Assembly (NCBI GenBank): GCA_049276455.1
Contig: JBASWL010000076.1
Coordinates: 1-64,000, forward strand
Length of the DNA: 64,000 bases
Direction of reading: 5' to 3'
From: Georgfuchsia sp049276455
Lineage (GTDB): Bacteria > Pseudomonadota > Gammaproteobacteria > Burkholderiales > Rhodocyclaceae
Below, piece by piece: positions 1 through 9,663 of the stretch. A program made the translations under genes and the position numbers. Numbering within the stretch: the stretch's first letter is position 1; each line of letters starts with the position of its first letter. The notes under the pieces are model-generated. The model was not told the DNA's origin. It saw only the letters and a list, made by a program, of their open reading frames with translations, and ran no database searches.

Positions 1-84
1 TTTTTCTTCCAGAGTTGAAAAAGAAACGACACGATGTTCACCTAGTAACTGGTCAATCTTATAGAAGCGCTCAGTACGATCCAT
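1..84 (-). CDS. WYL/HTH-type transcriptional regulator, N-terminal fragment (cut by window edge)
   Basis: The 28 codons visible on the minus strand start MDRTERFYKIDQLL and continue GEHRVVSFSTLEEK before the window ends. This is the typical opening of YafY-like regulators: an N-terminal HTH_11 helix-turn-helix followed in the full protein by a WYL ligand-sensing domain. Only the first helix is visible, so the WYL part is inferred from the family. It lies 18 nt downstream of metZ on the same strand and could be cotranscribed with it. No strong Shine-Dalgarno sequence is visible. Confidence 0.6.
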   Translation of the reverse strand, partial: MDRTERFYKIDQLLGEHRVVSFSTLEEK

Positions 85-102
85 TCGTTGCCAAACAATC
101 GA

Positions 103-1272
103 TTAACCGATACCCAGCAGCAGGTCGTCGAAAATGTCGTCCACCGACTCCAATCCAACCGCCACTCGCAATAAGCTTTCATTAATCCCTGCTGCCGCAC
201 GCGCTTCCGGCGTGATGCGGCCATGCGTTGTCGAGGCAGGATGCGTTATGGTGGTCTTGGTGTCGCCCAGATTTGCCGTCACCGAAAGCAAGCGACAGGC
301 ATCCACTACCCGCCACGCCTCACCACGGCCGCCTACTACCTCAAAGCTTACGATGGCGCCTCCAAGCAATTGCTGCCTTGCGGCCAGCACATGTTGCGGA
401 TGCGAATCCAGTCCCGGATAAAACACCCGGGCTACCTTGGGATGCGCTTCGAGACGAAGTGCCAATTTCATAGCACTGGCCGATTGCGCCTCCATGCGAA
501 TTCGCAATGTTTCCAACCCTTTGATAATCACCCATGCATTAAAGGGCGAAATCGATGGTCCTGCCGTGCGTAGAAACTTGAAGACTTCTTCCATGTCAGC
601 CTTGTTGCCACATACGGCTCCGCCCAGCACCCGCCCCTGCCCGTCAAGGTACTTGGTCGCAGAGTGCATGACAATGTCGGCACCCAGTGCCAACGGCCTT
701 TGTAACGCTGGTGTACAAAAACAGTTATCGACCATCAGTCGCACTTTGGTGTCGCGTGCAACTTGCGCCAAGGCAGCTATATCGATTACTTCCATTAAGG
801 GATTGGAAGGAGTCTCGATGAAAATAAGTTTTGTGTTCGGGCGAATGGCGTTCTTATAGGCCGCTATGTCGGTGGCCTTCACCAATGTCGTTTCGATGCC
901 AAAGCGCGACAGGATCGTGCCAAACAGATTCAGTGTTGAACCAAATACACTCTGTGACGACACGATGTGGTCACCCGCGCTGAGCAGCGCCATCACGGTC
1001 GACAGCAGTGCCGACATGCCGCTCGCGGTAGCGATGCAAGCCTCAGCACCTTCAAGCGCGGCAAGGCGGCGCTGGAACATGTCAACCGTTGGATTGGTGA
1101 AACGGCCGTACACGTAGCCCTCTTCCGCGCCGGAAAAGCGCGCCGCAGCCTGAGCTGCATTATCGAACACAAAGCTCGACGTCAGATAAAGCGCCTCGGA
1201 ATGCTCGTTGAACTGACTGCGCTCTTGGCCGGCGCGAACAGCCAGCGTATCAAAATCCGGTTTCTTTGCCAC
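103..1272 (-). CDS. metZ: O-succinylhomoserine sulfhydrylase
   Basis: A PLP enzyme of the Cys/Met metabolism family that makes homocysteine from O-succinylhomoserine and sulfide in methionine synthesis. The 389-residue length is normal. The PLP-binding lysine is K207 in the HSATKYLDGQG motif, and the phosphate-binding SGMSALL segment is near residue 84. The start is GTG, preceded by an AGGA-type ribosome binding site and lying 1 nt after the purF stop codon. This purF-metZ coupling is usual in betaproteobacteria. Cystathionine gamma-synthase is a close relative, but the context and the N-terminus favour MetZ. Confidence 0.93.
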   Translation of the reverse strand: MAKKPDFDTLAVRAGQERSQFNEHSEALYLTSSFVFDNAAQAAARFSGAEEGYVYGRFTNPTVDMFQRRLAALEGAEACIATASGMSALLSTVMALLSAGDHIVSSQSVFGSTLNLFGTILSRFGIETTLVKATDIAAYKNAIRPNTKLIFIETPSNPLMEVIDIAALAQVARDTKVRLMVDNCFCTPALQRPLALGADIVMHSATKYLDGQGRVLGGAVCGNKADMEEVFKFLRTAGPSISPFNAWVIIKGLETLRIRMEAQSASAMKLALRLEAHPKVARVFYPGLDSHPQHVLAARQQLLGGAIVSFEVVGGRGEAWRVVDACRLLSVTANLGDTKTTITHPASTTHGRITPEARAAAGINESLLRVAVGLESVDDIFDDLLLGIG

Positions 1273-1273
1273 G

Positions 1274-2803
1274 TTATTCCTGGCCTTCCAGAATCAGGTT
1301 AAGGTCGAGCTGTGGACTATCGTCGCCCTCGGCAATGGATCGCACCGGGTTATCTCGCGCATTCTCAACGTTCTCAAGATATTCCGCCGTGACATCGCCA
1401 GTGATGTAATTACCGTCAAAGCACGACGTTTCGAAAATGTTCAATGACGGATTGAGCATATGCACAGCCCGTTTAAGGGCTTCGATATCCTGATATATCA
1501 AGGCATCGGCCCCGATCTCCTGCCGTATTTCCTCATCGTTACGGAAGGCGGCAATCAACTCGACGCGCGACGGCATGTCGATACCGTAGACATTGGCATG
1601 CCGCACCGGCGGCGACGCCGAGGCAAAATACACCTTTGTTGCACCTGCTTCACGTGCCATATTGACGATCTCATGACTGGTAGTGCCACGCACAATCGAA
1701 TCGTCGACCAGTAGTACGTTCTTGCCACGAAACTCCTGCGCAATGGCATTGAGTTTATGTCGCACAGACTTTTTGCGCGAGGCCTGCCCTGGCATGATGA
1801 AAGTGCGACCGATATATCGATTTTTCACGAATCCTTCACGATAGGGCAGGTCGAGACGGCGTGCCAATTCCATAGCCGCAGGACGTGACGAATCGGGAAT
1901 CGGGATCACGGCATGGATTTCCAGATGCGGCATGGTGTGACGAATCTTGTCAGCAAGGAACTCACCCATCTTGACGCGCGTCTCGTAGACAGAGACACCA
2001 TCCATCAGCGAATCGGGCCGCGCCAGATAAACATACTCGAACATGCAAGGTGCATGCATGGTTTTCTCGGCACACTGGCGGCTAGTGAAATGCCCTTCCG
2101 TGTCAATCCATACCGCTTCGCCCGGTTCGATATCGCGCAGCATCTTGAAACCGAGCGTATCGAGCGCAACGCTTTCCGACGCCACCAGATATTCTGGTCC
2201 CAGTGCGGTCTCGTTGCGGCCGACCACCAACGGGCGAATCCCGTACGGATCTCGAAATGCAAGCAGGCCAAAGCCGGCAATCATAGCCACCACGGCATAT
2301 GCCCCGCGTACGCGACGATGAACGCCCGCCACTGCCCTGAATACCGTCTCCGCATCAAGCTGGTACTTGGTCGAAGCCAGTTGTAGCTCATGCGCAAGCA
2401 CATTAAGCAGCACTTCGGAATCAGAATTAGTATTTACGTGCCGCAAATCCTGCAGAAACATGTCCTGCTTCAACTGCTCGGTATTGGTGAGATTTCCGTT
2501 GTGCGCCAGCATCAGGCCAAAGGGTGAGTTGACGTAGAACGGCTGAGCCTCGGCCGCACTATAGGCCGAGCCGGCCGTGGGGTAACGGCAATGGCCGATA
2601 CCCCAATTGCCGACCAAGCTACGCATGTTGCGGGTGCGGAATACATCACGCACAAAGCCCTGCCCCTTGTGCATATGAAAGCGCCCGCCTTCGGCGGTAG
2701 CAATGCCAGCAGCATCCTGGCCACGGTGCTGCAACACCTGCAACCCGTCATAGAGCAACTGGTTAACCGGCGTAGTCGCTACAACACCCAAAATCCCGCA
2801 CAT
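1274..2803 (-). CDS. purF: Amidophosphoribosyltransferase
   Basis: Catalyses the first committed step of purine synthesis: PRPP plus glutamine to phosphoribosylamine. The start is placed at MCGILGVV because the Cys after the initiator Met is the N-terminal glutaminase nucleophile; a longer reading adds 17 residues with no role. A GGGGAC ribosome binding site supports the choice. The first 230 residues or so form the class II glutaminase domain. The C-terminal half is a type I phosphoribosyltransferase with the PRPP motif LLVDDSIVRGTTS. Length is 509 residues, normal for the family. It lies between cvpA and metZ, as in many proteobacteria. Confidence 0.97.
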   Translation of the reverse strand: MCGILGVVATTPVNQLLYDGLQVLQHRGQDAAGIATAEGGRFHMHKGQGFVRDVFRTRNMRSLVGNWGIGHCRYPTAGSAYSAAEAQPFYVNSPFGLMLAHNGNLTNTEQLKQDMFLQDLRHVNTNSDSEVLLNVLAHELQLASTKYQLDAETVFRAVAGVHRRVRGAYAVVAMIAGFGLLAFRDPYGIRPLVVGRNETALGPEYLVASESVALDTLGFKMLRDIEPGEAVWIDTEGHFTSRQCAEKTMHAPCMFEYVYLARPDSLMDGVSVYETRVKMGEFLADKIRHTMPHLEIHAVIPIPDSSRPAAMELARRLDLPYREGFVKNRYIGRTFIMPGQASRKKSVRHKLNAIAQEFRGKNVLLVDDSIVRGTTSHEIVNMAREAGATKVYFASASPPVRHANVYGIDMPSRVELIAAFRNDEEIRQEIGADALIYQDIEALKRAVHMLNPSLNIFETSCFDGNYITGDVTAEYLENVENARDNPVRSIAEGDDSPQLDLNLILEGQE

Positions 2804-2822
2804 GACGTCCCCATATTTTAAC

Positions 2823-3314
2823 TTAGCGATATCGAATCTTGCTTGCCCACTCAAGCGGCAACCACGGTTTCATCGCTACAACCGCTGTTTGCAGCGGCGC
2901 TGCAAGTACAGCTGAGTGCCACCACTGCTGTTTCGGAAAGGTTGTCAGACCTCCCGCCGCCACTAGCACCAGCACCAACAAAACCCCGCGCGCCAAACCA
3001 AACATAGCACCAAGAAACCTGTCAGCCCAGCCCAGCCCGATTGCTCTCAGCAAACCACTCACCAGCAGCCTGACCAATGCTGCCAACAACAATACAGCAA
3101 CGGCAATCGCCAAAAATGCCGCCAGATACTGCAAGGCTGGATCTGTGATCCACCGAGACAATTCCAACGCCAAGTGCGGCGCAAATAGTCTGCCCAATAT
3201 GAACGCCAGTACCCAAGCAACCAGCGCCAGCACTTCACTAACCACTCCTCGCCAAAATCCCAACAACACCGACAGCGCAACGCCTGCCAGAACCGAGTAA
3301 TCGAAAATCGTCAC
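2823..3314 (-). CDS. cvpA: CvpA family inner-membrane protein
   Basis: A 163-residue protein with four or so hydrophobic segments (about residues 8-25, 30-48, 62-88 and 100-122), matching the CvpA/colicin V production family. Members sit upstream of purF and have been linked to colicin V secretion and envelope stress; the molecular function is unsettled. The start is GTG and overlaps the TAG stop of the upstream SPOR gene by one base, which indicates translational coupling. Confidence 0.9.
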   Translation of the reverse strand: MTIFDYSVLAGVALSVLLGFWRGVVSEVLALVAWVLAFILGRLFAPHLALELSRWITDPALQYLAAFLAIAVAVLLLAALVRLLVSGLLRAIGLGWADRFLGAMFGLARGVLLVLVLVAAGGLTTFPKQQWWHSAVLAAPLQTAVVAMKPWLPLEWASKIRYR

Positions 3315-3955
3315 TACTTCTGCGCAACCTGGCCATCAACGCCAATCTTAATGATCCGCAAGCGTGCCTTATTGGCTAGCTCACGCGACTTGAATGGCCC
3401 CGCCAGCACCCGCGTGCGCGGACCTTGCGGTAAATCGATTTTTTCAGTGTAAGACGGCAAACTCATATCCTTGAGCTTGTTCGCCAATTGCTTCACATTG
3501 GAGATATTCTGATATGCCCCAAGTTTCACAACCCATTGTTCGACATCCTTGCCCTCAAGCACGGCTTCGGCGCGAACGGCTTCGGCCTTTTGTGCTGAGC
3601 CTGCTTTCATTTCCGTTACGGTATTCGTCACCTGAGGCAAAGTAGGCTTCTCGGCAATATCGGGAGTCATGGAAATAGGCGTCTCGGCGGCAAGCTCGGG
3701 CTTGGGCGCTTGCTGATCTTTCGGCAACTGGGGCGGCATCGGGCGTCCGGGAATCTCCCGCGCAGTGAGCGAATCACTGCTATTCCGACTGGGGATACGA
3801 ATCTGAATATCCTGTCCGCTGGGCTTTGGTTCGCTATCCATCACAACAGGGAGCACGATCACAGCCAGCAACGCCAGTGCCACAGCACCAACCAGGCGAC
3901 GGCGTGCGCGCTTCTTCAAATCAATCGAGGGATCGGCGACAGAAGCATCAGACAT
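3314..3955 (-). CDS. SPOR-domain cell-division protein (DedD-like)
   Basis: A 213-residue bitopic protein with a short basic cytoplasmic N-terminus, one membrane helix at about residues 20-38, and a Pro/Glu/Ala-rich linker. A C-terminal SPOR domain (about 140-213) contains WVVKLGAYQNISNVKQLANKL and ends in GQVAQK. SPOR domains bind denuded septal peptidoglycan and recruit division proteins. The position between folC and cvpA is that of dedD. It starts 5 nt after the folC stop codon. Confidence 0.85.
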   Translation of the reverse strand: MSDASVADPSIDLKKRARRRLVGAVALALLAVIVLPVVMDSEPKPSGQDIQIRIPSRNSSDSLTAREIPGRPMPPQLPKDQQAPKPELAAETPISMTPDIAEKPTLPQVTNTVTEMKAGSAQKAEAVRAEAVLEGKDVEQWVVKLGAYQNISNVKQLANKLKDMSLPSYTEKIDLPQGPRTRVLAGPFKSRELANKARLRIIKIGVDGQVAQK

Positions 3956-3960
3956 GACGG

Positions 3961-5226
3961 TCAGGTTCTGAAAGGAAGGACACGCATTACATCGGCTACC
4001 GTTAAAAACGATCCGAAGATGAGAATTCTATCATTTTCCCCTGCAGCGCCTCGCGCATATGCGAACGCTTCGGCCGCTGACAGATATTCCCTTATCGGCA
4101 CAGTAACGCCATCCCTTCGAAGCTGTTCGGCAACTTGCGCGGCATTCGCAGCACGTGATCCTGACAGCGTACAAACCAGCCAGTGTGTCACGTATGGTTT
4201 GATGGCGCGAATCACGCCAGAAATATCCTTGTCAGCCATCATGCCAAATACTGCCCAAGTCTCTGGGTGACTCTTCATATTGTTAAGGTTTTTCGCAAGT
4301 TCACTGGCTGCCTGCGGGTTATGCGCCACATCGAGTACTAAGGTCGGCTTGCCGGAAATCACTTGGAAACGTCCTGGCAACTCGACCCCGAGCAAGCCGT
4401 GCTGAACATCCAGAATTGCCACGGGCAATACCTCATGTAACGAATCTAGCGTAGCCAGTGCCGCTGACGCATTATTGAACTGGATGCCACCCTTCAGGGC
4501 TGGATGCTCGAGCCCACTACGTTTGCCCAGCCAGCTCCAAAACTGCCATTGCTGCTCCTGAGGTACAAAACCATAATCACACCCGATCAACTTCAGATCA
4601 GCTCCGATTGTGTCCGCATGCGCGAGCAAACTCGCAGGCGGGTTCGAATCGCTGCAGATAGCCGGCTTTCCGTTACGGAATATCCCCGCTTTCTCGAGTC
4701 CAATTTGCTCGCGGTCACTGCCGAGATAATCCATGTGATCGAGGTCGACCGTTGCAACCACCGCACAATCCGTTTCATAGACATTGACCGCATCCAGCCT
4801 GCCACCAAGTCCAACTTCCAAAATGATGACATCCAGCCTGGCCCGCGCAAATATCTGCCATGCCGCTAGCGTGCCGAACTCGAAATAAGTCAGCGGTATT
4901 CCGTTTCGTGCGGCCTCAACTTCAGCAAATCCGGTACAGAGATCATGGTCGGACACAGAATGCCCATTGACACGAACACGTTCGTTGTAGTCGAGAAAAT
5001 GCGGAGAGGTGTAGAGACCGACACGATAGCCGGCACAAAGCAGTATGCTTTCCAGCAGTGCACATATCGAGCCTTTGCCGTTAGTGCCACCTACGGTAAT
5101 AACCGGACAGAGTTTAGTTTGTCCCAAGGCACGTCGTAACGCGTCGACTCGCTCCAAACCCAGCGCAATCGGCTGAGTATGCTGGCTCTCGACATAGGCG
5201 AGCCAGCTTGGCAGTGAATCGGGCAT
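3961..5226 (-). CDS. folC: Bifunctional folylpolyglutamate synthase / dihydrofolate synthase
   Basis: Adds glutamate to dihydropteroate and to folates. The 421 residues belong to the Mur-ligase superfamily. The ATP P-loop is VGGTNGKGS near residue 45, followed by the typical TSPHFLDYNERVRVNG segment. A Mur-ligase C-terminal domain begins with ELPGRFQV and LDVAHNP. The gene is adjacent to accD, with the accD stop directly preceding this start, which is the usual accD-folC arrangement. Confidence 0.95.
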   Translation of the reverse strand: MPDSLPSWLAYVESQHTQPIALGLERVDALRRALGQTKLCPVITVGGTNGKGSICALLESILLCAGYRVGLYTSPHFLDYNERVRVNGHSVSDHDLCTGFAEVEAARNGIPLTYFEFGTLAAWQIFARARLDVIILEVGLGGRLDAVNVYETDCAVVATVDLDHMDYLGSDREQIGLEKAGIFRNGKPAICSDSNPPASLLAHADTIGADLKLIGCDYGFVPQEQQWQFWSWLGKRSGLEHPALKGGIQFNNASAALATLDSLHEVLPVAILDVQHGLLGVELPGRFQVISGKPTLVLDVAHNPQAASELAKNLNNMKSHPETWAVFGMMADKDISGVIRAIKPYVTHWLVCTLSGSRAANAAQVAEQLRRDGVTVPIREYLSAAEAFAYARGAAGENDRILIFGSFLTVADVMRVLPFRT

Positions 5227-6090
5227 TTATGCGGGGAGAGGTGTACGTTGTAGCAGTGAAATCAGCGATACCAGCCGGTCTCGTATTTCGCGCCGATCGA
5301 CAATCATGTCGATTGCGCCCTTTTCGACCAGAAACTCGGCGCGCTGAAAACCTTCCGGCAATTTCTGGCGCACGGTCTGTTCGATCACGCGAGGCCCGGC
5401 AAAACCGATCAGCGCACCAGGCTCTGCAATCACCACATCACCCATGAAGGCGAATGAAGCGGAAACCCCACCCATGGTCGGATCGGTGAGCAAGGTAATA
5501 AAGGGCAGGTTGTGCTGCGATAACTGGGTCACGGCTGCTGTGGTTTTGGCCATCTGCATGAGTGAGAACAGACCTTCCTGCATACGTGCCCCACCACTGG
5601 CCGTAATGCACAAGAATGCTGCTTGCGCTTCGATCGCAGCGCGAACGCCACGTACAAAGCGCTCACCGACGACGGAACCCATCGAACCGCCGAGAAAGTC
5701 AAACTCAAAACACGCCACCACTACCGGCAAGGTTTTGACCGATCCCTGCATCACAACCATCGCATCACTTTCACCCGTTTCATCGACAGCCGCAGCAAGG
5801 CGGTCCGGGTAGCGTTTGCTGTCCTTGAACTTGAGTGGATCAATAGAAATAACTTCGGCGCCGATCTCATGACGTCCTTCAGCATCAAGCAGTAGATCGA
5901 GCCGAGTACGAGCACATATGCGATGATGATGACCGCATTTCGGGCAAACGCTGAGGTTGCTTTCGAGGTCAGAGCTGTAGAGTACCGCCTCACAGGCCGG
6001 GCATTTGCACCAGAGCCCTTCCGGCACCGAATGACGTACTCCTTCGGCGCGCTTGATTTTAGGAGGCAGCAATTTCTGAAGCCAACTCAT
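5227..6090 (-). CDS. accD: Acetyl-CoA carboxylase carboxyltransferase subunit beta
   Basis: Beta subunit of the carboxyltransferase that makes malonyl-CoA for fatty acid synthesis. The 287 residues start with a four-cysteine zinc ribbon (C30, C33, C49, C52, within CPAC and CPKC). A crotonase-like core follows, with GGSMGSVVGERFVR and the acyl-CoA site segment TASGGARMQEG. The start overlaps the trpA stop as ATGA, showing coupling to the trp genes. The alpha subunit is not in the window. Confidence 0.96.
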   Translation of the reverse strand: MSWLQKLLPPKIKRAEGVRHSVPEGLWCKCPACEAVLYSSDLESNLSVCPKCGHHHRICARTRLDLLLDAEGRHEIGAEVISIDPLKFKDSKRYPDRLAAAVDETGESDAMVVMQGSVKTLPVVVACFEFDFLGGSMGSVVGERFVRGVRAAIEAQAAFLCITASGGARMQEGLFSLMQMAKTTAAVTQLSQHNLPFITLLTDPTMGGVSASFAFMGDVVIAEPGALIGFAGPRVIEQTVRQKLPEGFQRAEFLVEKGAIDMIVDRREIRDRLVSLISLLQRTPLPA

Positions 6091-6896
6091 AACGGTACTC
6101 CCTGATCCATGGCATCGCGAATGCCGCGAATAAATGCGCCTACTCTAGCGGCAGCCAAATCGCGCGGCGAATTCTCTATTTCTTCAATAATACGGCTACC
6201 GATCACCACTGCATCAGCGACTATTGCAATTCGTGCGGCGCTATTGCCATCGCGGATACCAAAACCAACACCAACTGGCATACCAACTTTCTCTCGAATT
6301 GCTGGGATACGCCGCGTCACCTCGTCGAGGTCGAGGTGACCAGCACCCGTTACCCCTTTGAGCGACACATAATAGAGATAGCCGCTACCTTGTTGTGCGA
6401 CCTGTGCAAAGCGCTGCTCGGTCGATGTCGGCGCCAGCAGAAAAATCGGATCTATCCCCTCGCCTTTGAGCATAGCGGCAAAGGCTTCGCATTCTTCTGG
6501 CGGATAGTCAACTGTCAATACACCATCAATACCAGCTGTACTGGCATCACGCACAAACTTTTCAGCACCATAAGCTTCCACTGGATTGGCGTAGCCCATC
6601 AGCACCAGCGGCGTGTGATCGTTATCACGACGAAATTCGCGTGCAATATCGAGCACACGGGTCAGCGACATGCCCTGTTTCAGCGCACGCTCAGAGGCAC
6701 GCTGGATGGTCGGACCGTCTGCCATCGGATCGGAGAAAGGCACGCCAAGTTCGATGATGTCGGCGCCGCCAGCGACCAGCGCGTGCAGCAGCGGCAAGGT
6801 TAGTTCGGCATCGGGGTCGCCGGCGGTAATGAAGGGGATCAGCGCCTTGCGGCCCTGCTTATGCAACTTTGCGAAAGTAGTTTGGATTCGCGACAT
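6087..6896 (-). CDS. trpA: Tryptophan synthase alpha subunit
   Basis: Cleaves indole-3-glycerol phosphate to indole, which is channelled to TrpB. It is a 269-residue TIM barrel. The catalytic residues E49 (in ADIIELGVPFSDP) and D60 lie at the canonical positions, and the phosphate-binding GVGFGI loop is present. It starts 2 nt after the trpB stop and overlaps accD by four bases. Confidence 0.97.
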   Translation of the reverse strand: MSRIQTTFAKLHKQGRKALIPFITAGDPDAELTLPLLHALVAGGADIIELGVPFSDPMADGPTIQRASERALKQGMSLTRVLDIAREFRRDNDHTPLVLMGYANPVEAYGAEKFVRDASTAGIDGVLTVDYPPEECEAFAAMLKGEGIDPIFLLAPTSTEQRFAQVAQQGSGYLYYVSLKGVTGAGHLDLDEVTRRIPAIREKVGMPVGVGFGIRDGNSAARIAIVADAVVIGSRIIEEIENSPRDLAAARVGAFIRGIRDAMDQGVPL

Positions 6897-6898
6897 GA

Positions 6899-8110
6899 TC
6901 AGAAGCGGATGCCGGATTTCTCCGCCACCGTGTGCATGTCCTTGTCACCGCGGCCGGACAGATTGACCAGCAGCAGTTTATCCTTGCCAAGGGTCGGCGC
7001 GAACTTCGCCGCATAGGCCAGGGCATGCGCAGACTCCAGCGCGGGAATAATGCCTTCGAGACGGCACAGGTCGTGAAATGCCTTGAGCGCCTCGTCATCG
7101 TCAATGGTCACATACTCTGCGCGCTTCGTATCCTTGAGCCAGGCATGCTCAGGGCCGACGCCCGGATAATCGAGACCGGCAGAAACCGAATGCGTCTCGG
7201 TGATTTGGCCGTTTTCATCCTGCAGCAGATAGGTACGGTTGCCGTGCAGCACACCGGGACGACCGGCAGTCAGTGAAGCTGCATGCCGGCCGCTCTGGAT
7301 GCCGCTGCCAGCCGCTTCGACACCGATCAGGCGCACGTTATGCTCGTCGATATAGGGGTAGAAAATCCCCATCGCGTTGGAGCCGCCGCCGACGCAGGCG
7401 ATTACCGCGTCGGGTTGGCGACCGGCAAGTTCGGGCATCTGTACCTTGCATTCCTCGCCGATGACGGACTGAAAATCGCGCACCATCATCGGATAAGGAT
7501 GCGGCCCGGCCACGGTACCGATGATGTAGAAGGTATTGGCGACATTGGTCACCCAGTCGCGCATCGCTTCGTTCAATGCATCCTTGAGCGTTTTCGAGCC
7601 ACTCTCCACCGGTACCACCGTGGCGCCGAGCAGCTTCATGCGATAGACATTTTGGACCTGACGCTTGACGTCCTCGCTGCCCATATAAACGACACACTCC
7701 ATGCCGTAGCGCGCGGCAACGGTTGCGGTCGCGACACCGTGCATTCCAGCACCTGTCTCGGCAATCACACGCGGCTTGCCCATGCGGCGCGCCAGCATGG
7801 CCTGACCGATGCAGTTATTCACCTTGTGCGCGCCGGTGTGATTGAGGTCTTCACGCTTGAGATATATCTGTGCACCGCCGAGCAACTCCGACCAGCGTTT
7901 GGCATGGTAAATCGGGCTCGGGCGTCCGACATAGTGCTTGAGGTCGTATTCGAACTCGGCGCGAAAAGCCGGATCAGCCTGGGCTGCGGCATAGGCTACG
8001 CGCAATTCATCCAGCGCGGGGATCAGCGTCTCGGCAACGAAGACGCCACCGTAAGTACCGAAATGGCCAAGCGCGTCAGGATATTGGTAGGGAGCGTTAG
8101 ATATCTGCAT
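6899..8110 (-). CDS. trpB: Tryptophan synthase beta subunit
   Basis: PLP enzyme condensing indole with serine. The 403 residues include the cofactor lysine K96 in HTGAHKVNN and the PLP phosphate loop CVGGGSNAMG. The start MQISNAPYQYPDALGHFG matches the family. The coding sequence begins inside the last 14 bases of trpF, so the two are translationally coupled. Confidence 0.97.
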   Translation of the reverse strand: MQISNAPYQYPDALGHFGTYGGVFVAETLIPALDELRVAYAAAQADPAFRAEFEYDLKHYVGRPSPIYHAKRWSELLGGAQIYLKREDLNHTGAHKVNNCIGQAMLARRMGKPRVIAETGAGMHGVATATVAARYGMECVVYMGSEDVKRQVQNVYRMKLLGATVVPVESGSKTLKDALNEAMRDWVTNVANTFYIIGTVAGPHPYPMMVRDFQSVIGEECKVQMPELAGRQPDAVIACVGGGSNAMGIFYPYIDEHNVRLIGVEAAGSGIQSGRHAASLTAGRPGVLHGNRTYLLQDENGQITETHSVSAGLDYPGVGPEHAWLKDTKRAEYVTIDDDEALKAFHDLCRLEGIIPALESAHALAYAAKFAPTLGKDKLLLVNLSGRGDKDMHTVAEKSGIRF

Positions 8111-8723
8111 GCTTTACTGCCGTCACAAAGTCGGCGATTTTTGCGGCATCCTTGATGCCCTTGCTTAATTCCACCCCACTACTGACATCCACCGCCCAAG
8201 GATGCAACTGACGTATCGCTGCGGCAACATTTCCGCTGTGCAAACCGCCGGAAAGAATCATCGGCAATGGCAAACGGGATGGGATGATGGACCAGTCGAA
8301 CATCTCACCCCTGCCGCCGTAGCCTTCGACATACGAATCAAGCAAAAGCCCTGCGGCTGAAGAGTAAGACCGCGCGGATTCTACCAGATCGAGCCCCGGT
8401 CTGACCCGCGCCACCTTGATATAGGGCCGTCCGAATGAGCGACAATAAGCCTCGGATTCCTCACCATGAAATTGCAGCAGATCAAGCGCGACATTTGCCA
8501 GCGCCTGCCTCACGACCGCCTCATTCTCGTTGACGAAAAGACCGACCTTCGTAACAAACGGCGGCACCCGCGCTGCCAGGCCAGCAGCCAGTTCGATGGA
8601 AAGGCAGCGCGGACTCGGCGGATAGAACACGAAGCCGATGGCATCGACGCCGGCATTGACTGCTGCATCGACATCCTCGGCACGGGTCAGACCGCAAATC
8701 TTGATTCGGGTGCGCATGTTCAT
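8097..8723 (-). CDS. trpF: Phosphoribosylanthranilate isomerase
   Basis: Isomerises phosphoribosyl-anthranilate to CdRP in tryptophan synthesis. It is a 208-residue single-domain TIM barrel. The general base Cys is in RIKICGL, the acid Asp in LLDSYVEGYGG, and the phosphate loop in SGGLHSGN. The start is placed at the ATG forming an ATGA overlap with the truA stop. A second ATG two codons later (8717) is equally plausible. A longer upstream reading runs through truA and is rejected. Confidence 0.94.
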   Translation of the reverse strand: MNMRTRIKICGLTRAEDVDAAVNAGVDAIGFVFYPPSPRCLSIELAAGLAARVPPFVTKVGLFVNENEAVVRQALANVALDLLQFHGEESEAYCRSFGRPYIKVARVRPGLDLVESARSYSSAAGLLLDSYVEGYGGRGEMFDWSIIPSRLPLPMILSGGLHSGNVAAAIRQLHPWAVDVSSGVELSKGIKDAAKIADFVTAVKHADI

Positions 8724-9517
8724 ACTCGACCAGGATCGAAGTGCGCCATGATACGACCCGTTAGTGGCAATCGCCAGTGTTCGTCGTATTCGGCACCGAC
8801 GAAATATAGCCCATCCGGCGCAAACGTCGGCGCCGCGAGGGTTCTGTCGCGAGCCGCCAGCAATTCTGCAAATGCTTCCGCCGACATCTTGCCGTAACCG
8901 ACCCAAAGCAGGGTACCAATGATGTTGCGCACCATGTGATGCAAAAAACCGCCGGCACGAAAATCGAACAGCACATAGTCGCCGTTACGCTGGATTGACG
9001 CCTCATGCAAGGTCTTGACCGGCGATCTGGCCTGGCATTCCGACGAACGGAACGAGGAAAAATCGTGCTCGCCCATCAGGTATCGGGCGGCCGCGGACAT
9101 CCTGCCAACATCGAGCATGCGGTGGTACCGGCCGATGCGCCCGCTATGTAGCGCCGGTCGCACCGGATGATTAAACAGGACATAACGATAGCTACGTGAG
9201 ATGGCCGAAAACCGGGCATGAAACGCCGGTTCTACAGGAACAGCCCAGCGCACCGCCACCGCAGGCGGAAGATAGCGATTGACGCCGCGTATCCATGCCT
9301 GGAGCGGTCGTGATGCATTTGTATCAAAGTGGGCCACCTGCTCCAAAGCATGCACTCCGGCATCGGTACGCCCGGCGGCGATCACCTTCGTTTTCTCACA
9401 CGCAATCTCGGAAACCGCACGCTCAAGCACACCCTGTACAGTCTCCAGTGCAGGCTGAGATTGCCAACCGTAAAAACTCGAGCCGTCGTATTCGATGCCA
9501 ATAGCAATTCTCGCCAT
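8720..9517 (-). CDS. truA: tRNA pseudouridine(38-40) synthase
   Basis: Makes pseudouridine at positions 38-40 of the tRNA anticodon arm. From the start MARIAIGIEYDGSSFYGWQ the protein is 265 residues. The catalytic aspartate is D52 in AAGRTDAGVHA. The frame stays open 44 codons upstream, but that stretch has no similarity to TruA N-termini. The Shine-Dalgarno sequence is weak. The gene lies between fimV and trpF, a conserved position in betaproteobacteria. Confidence 0.95.
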   Translation of the reverse strand: MARIAIGIEYDGSSFYGWQSQPALETVQGVLERAVSEIACEKTKVIAAGRTDAGVHALEQVAHFDTNASRPLQAWIRGVNRYLPPAVAVRWAVPVEPAFHARFSAISRSYRYVLFNHPVRPALHSGRIGRYHRMLDVGRMSAAARYLMGEHDFSSFRSSECQARSPVKTLHEASIQRNGDYVLFDFRAGGFLHHMVRNIIGTLLWVGYGKMSAEAFAELLAARDRTLAAPTFAPDGLYFVGAEYDEHWRLPLTGRIMAHFDPGRV

Positions 9518-9663
9518 CACAATCGCCCCAAAGCCGCAGCTGCGAAGGCAAGGCTCGGCAGCATATAGCTCGCGCGCATTCTGCCAGCGGGAAGACTCAA
9601 CACGCTCGTAAAAAGTATTGATAACGGAAGACACGGCAGGGAGCCGCATCTTCCATGAAAGGG

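Noticed and set aside
7283..8155. Long plus-strand open frame of 290 codons opposite trpB
   Set aside because: It is antisense to a complete, motif-bearing trpB, shows no recognisable family and has no ribosome binding site; it follows from the codon bias of the real gene.
9518..9649. Upstream extension of truA
   Set aside because: The 44 extra codons have no similarity to TruA, which begins MARIAIGIEYDG.
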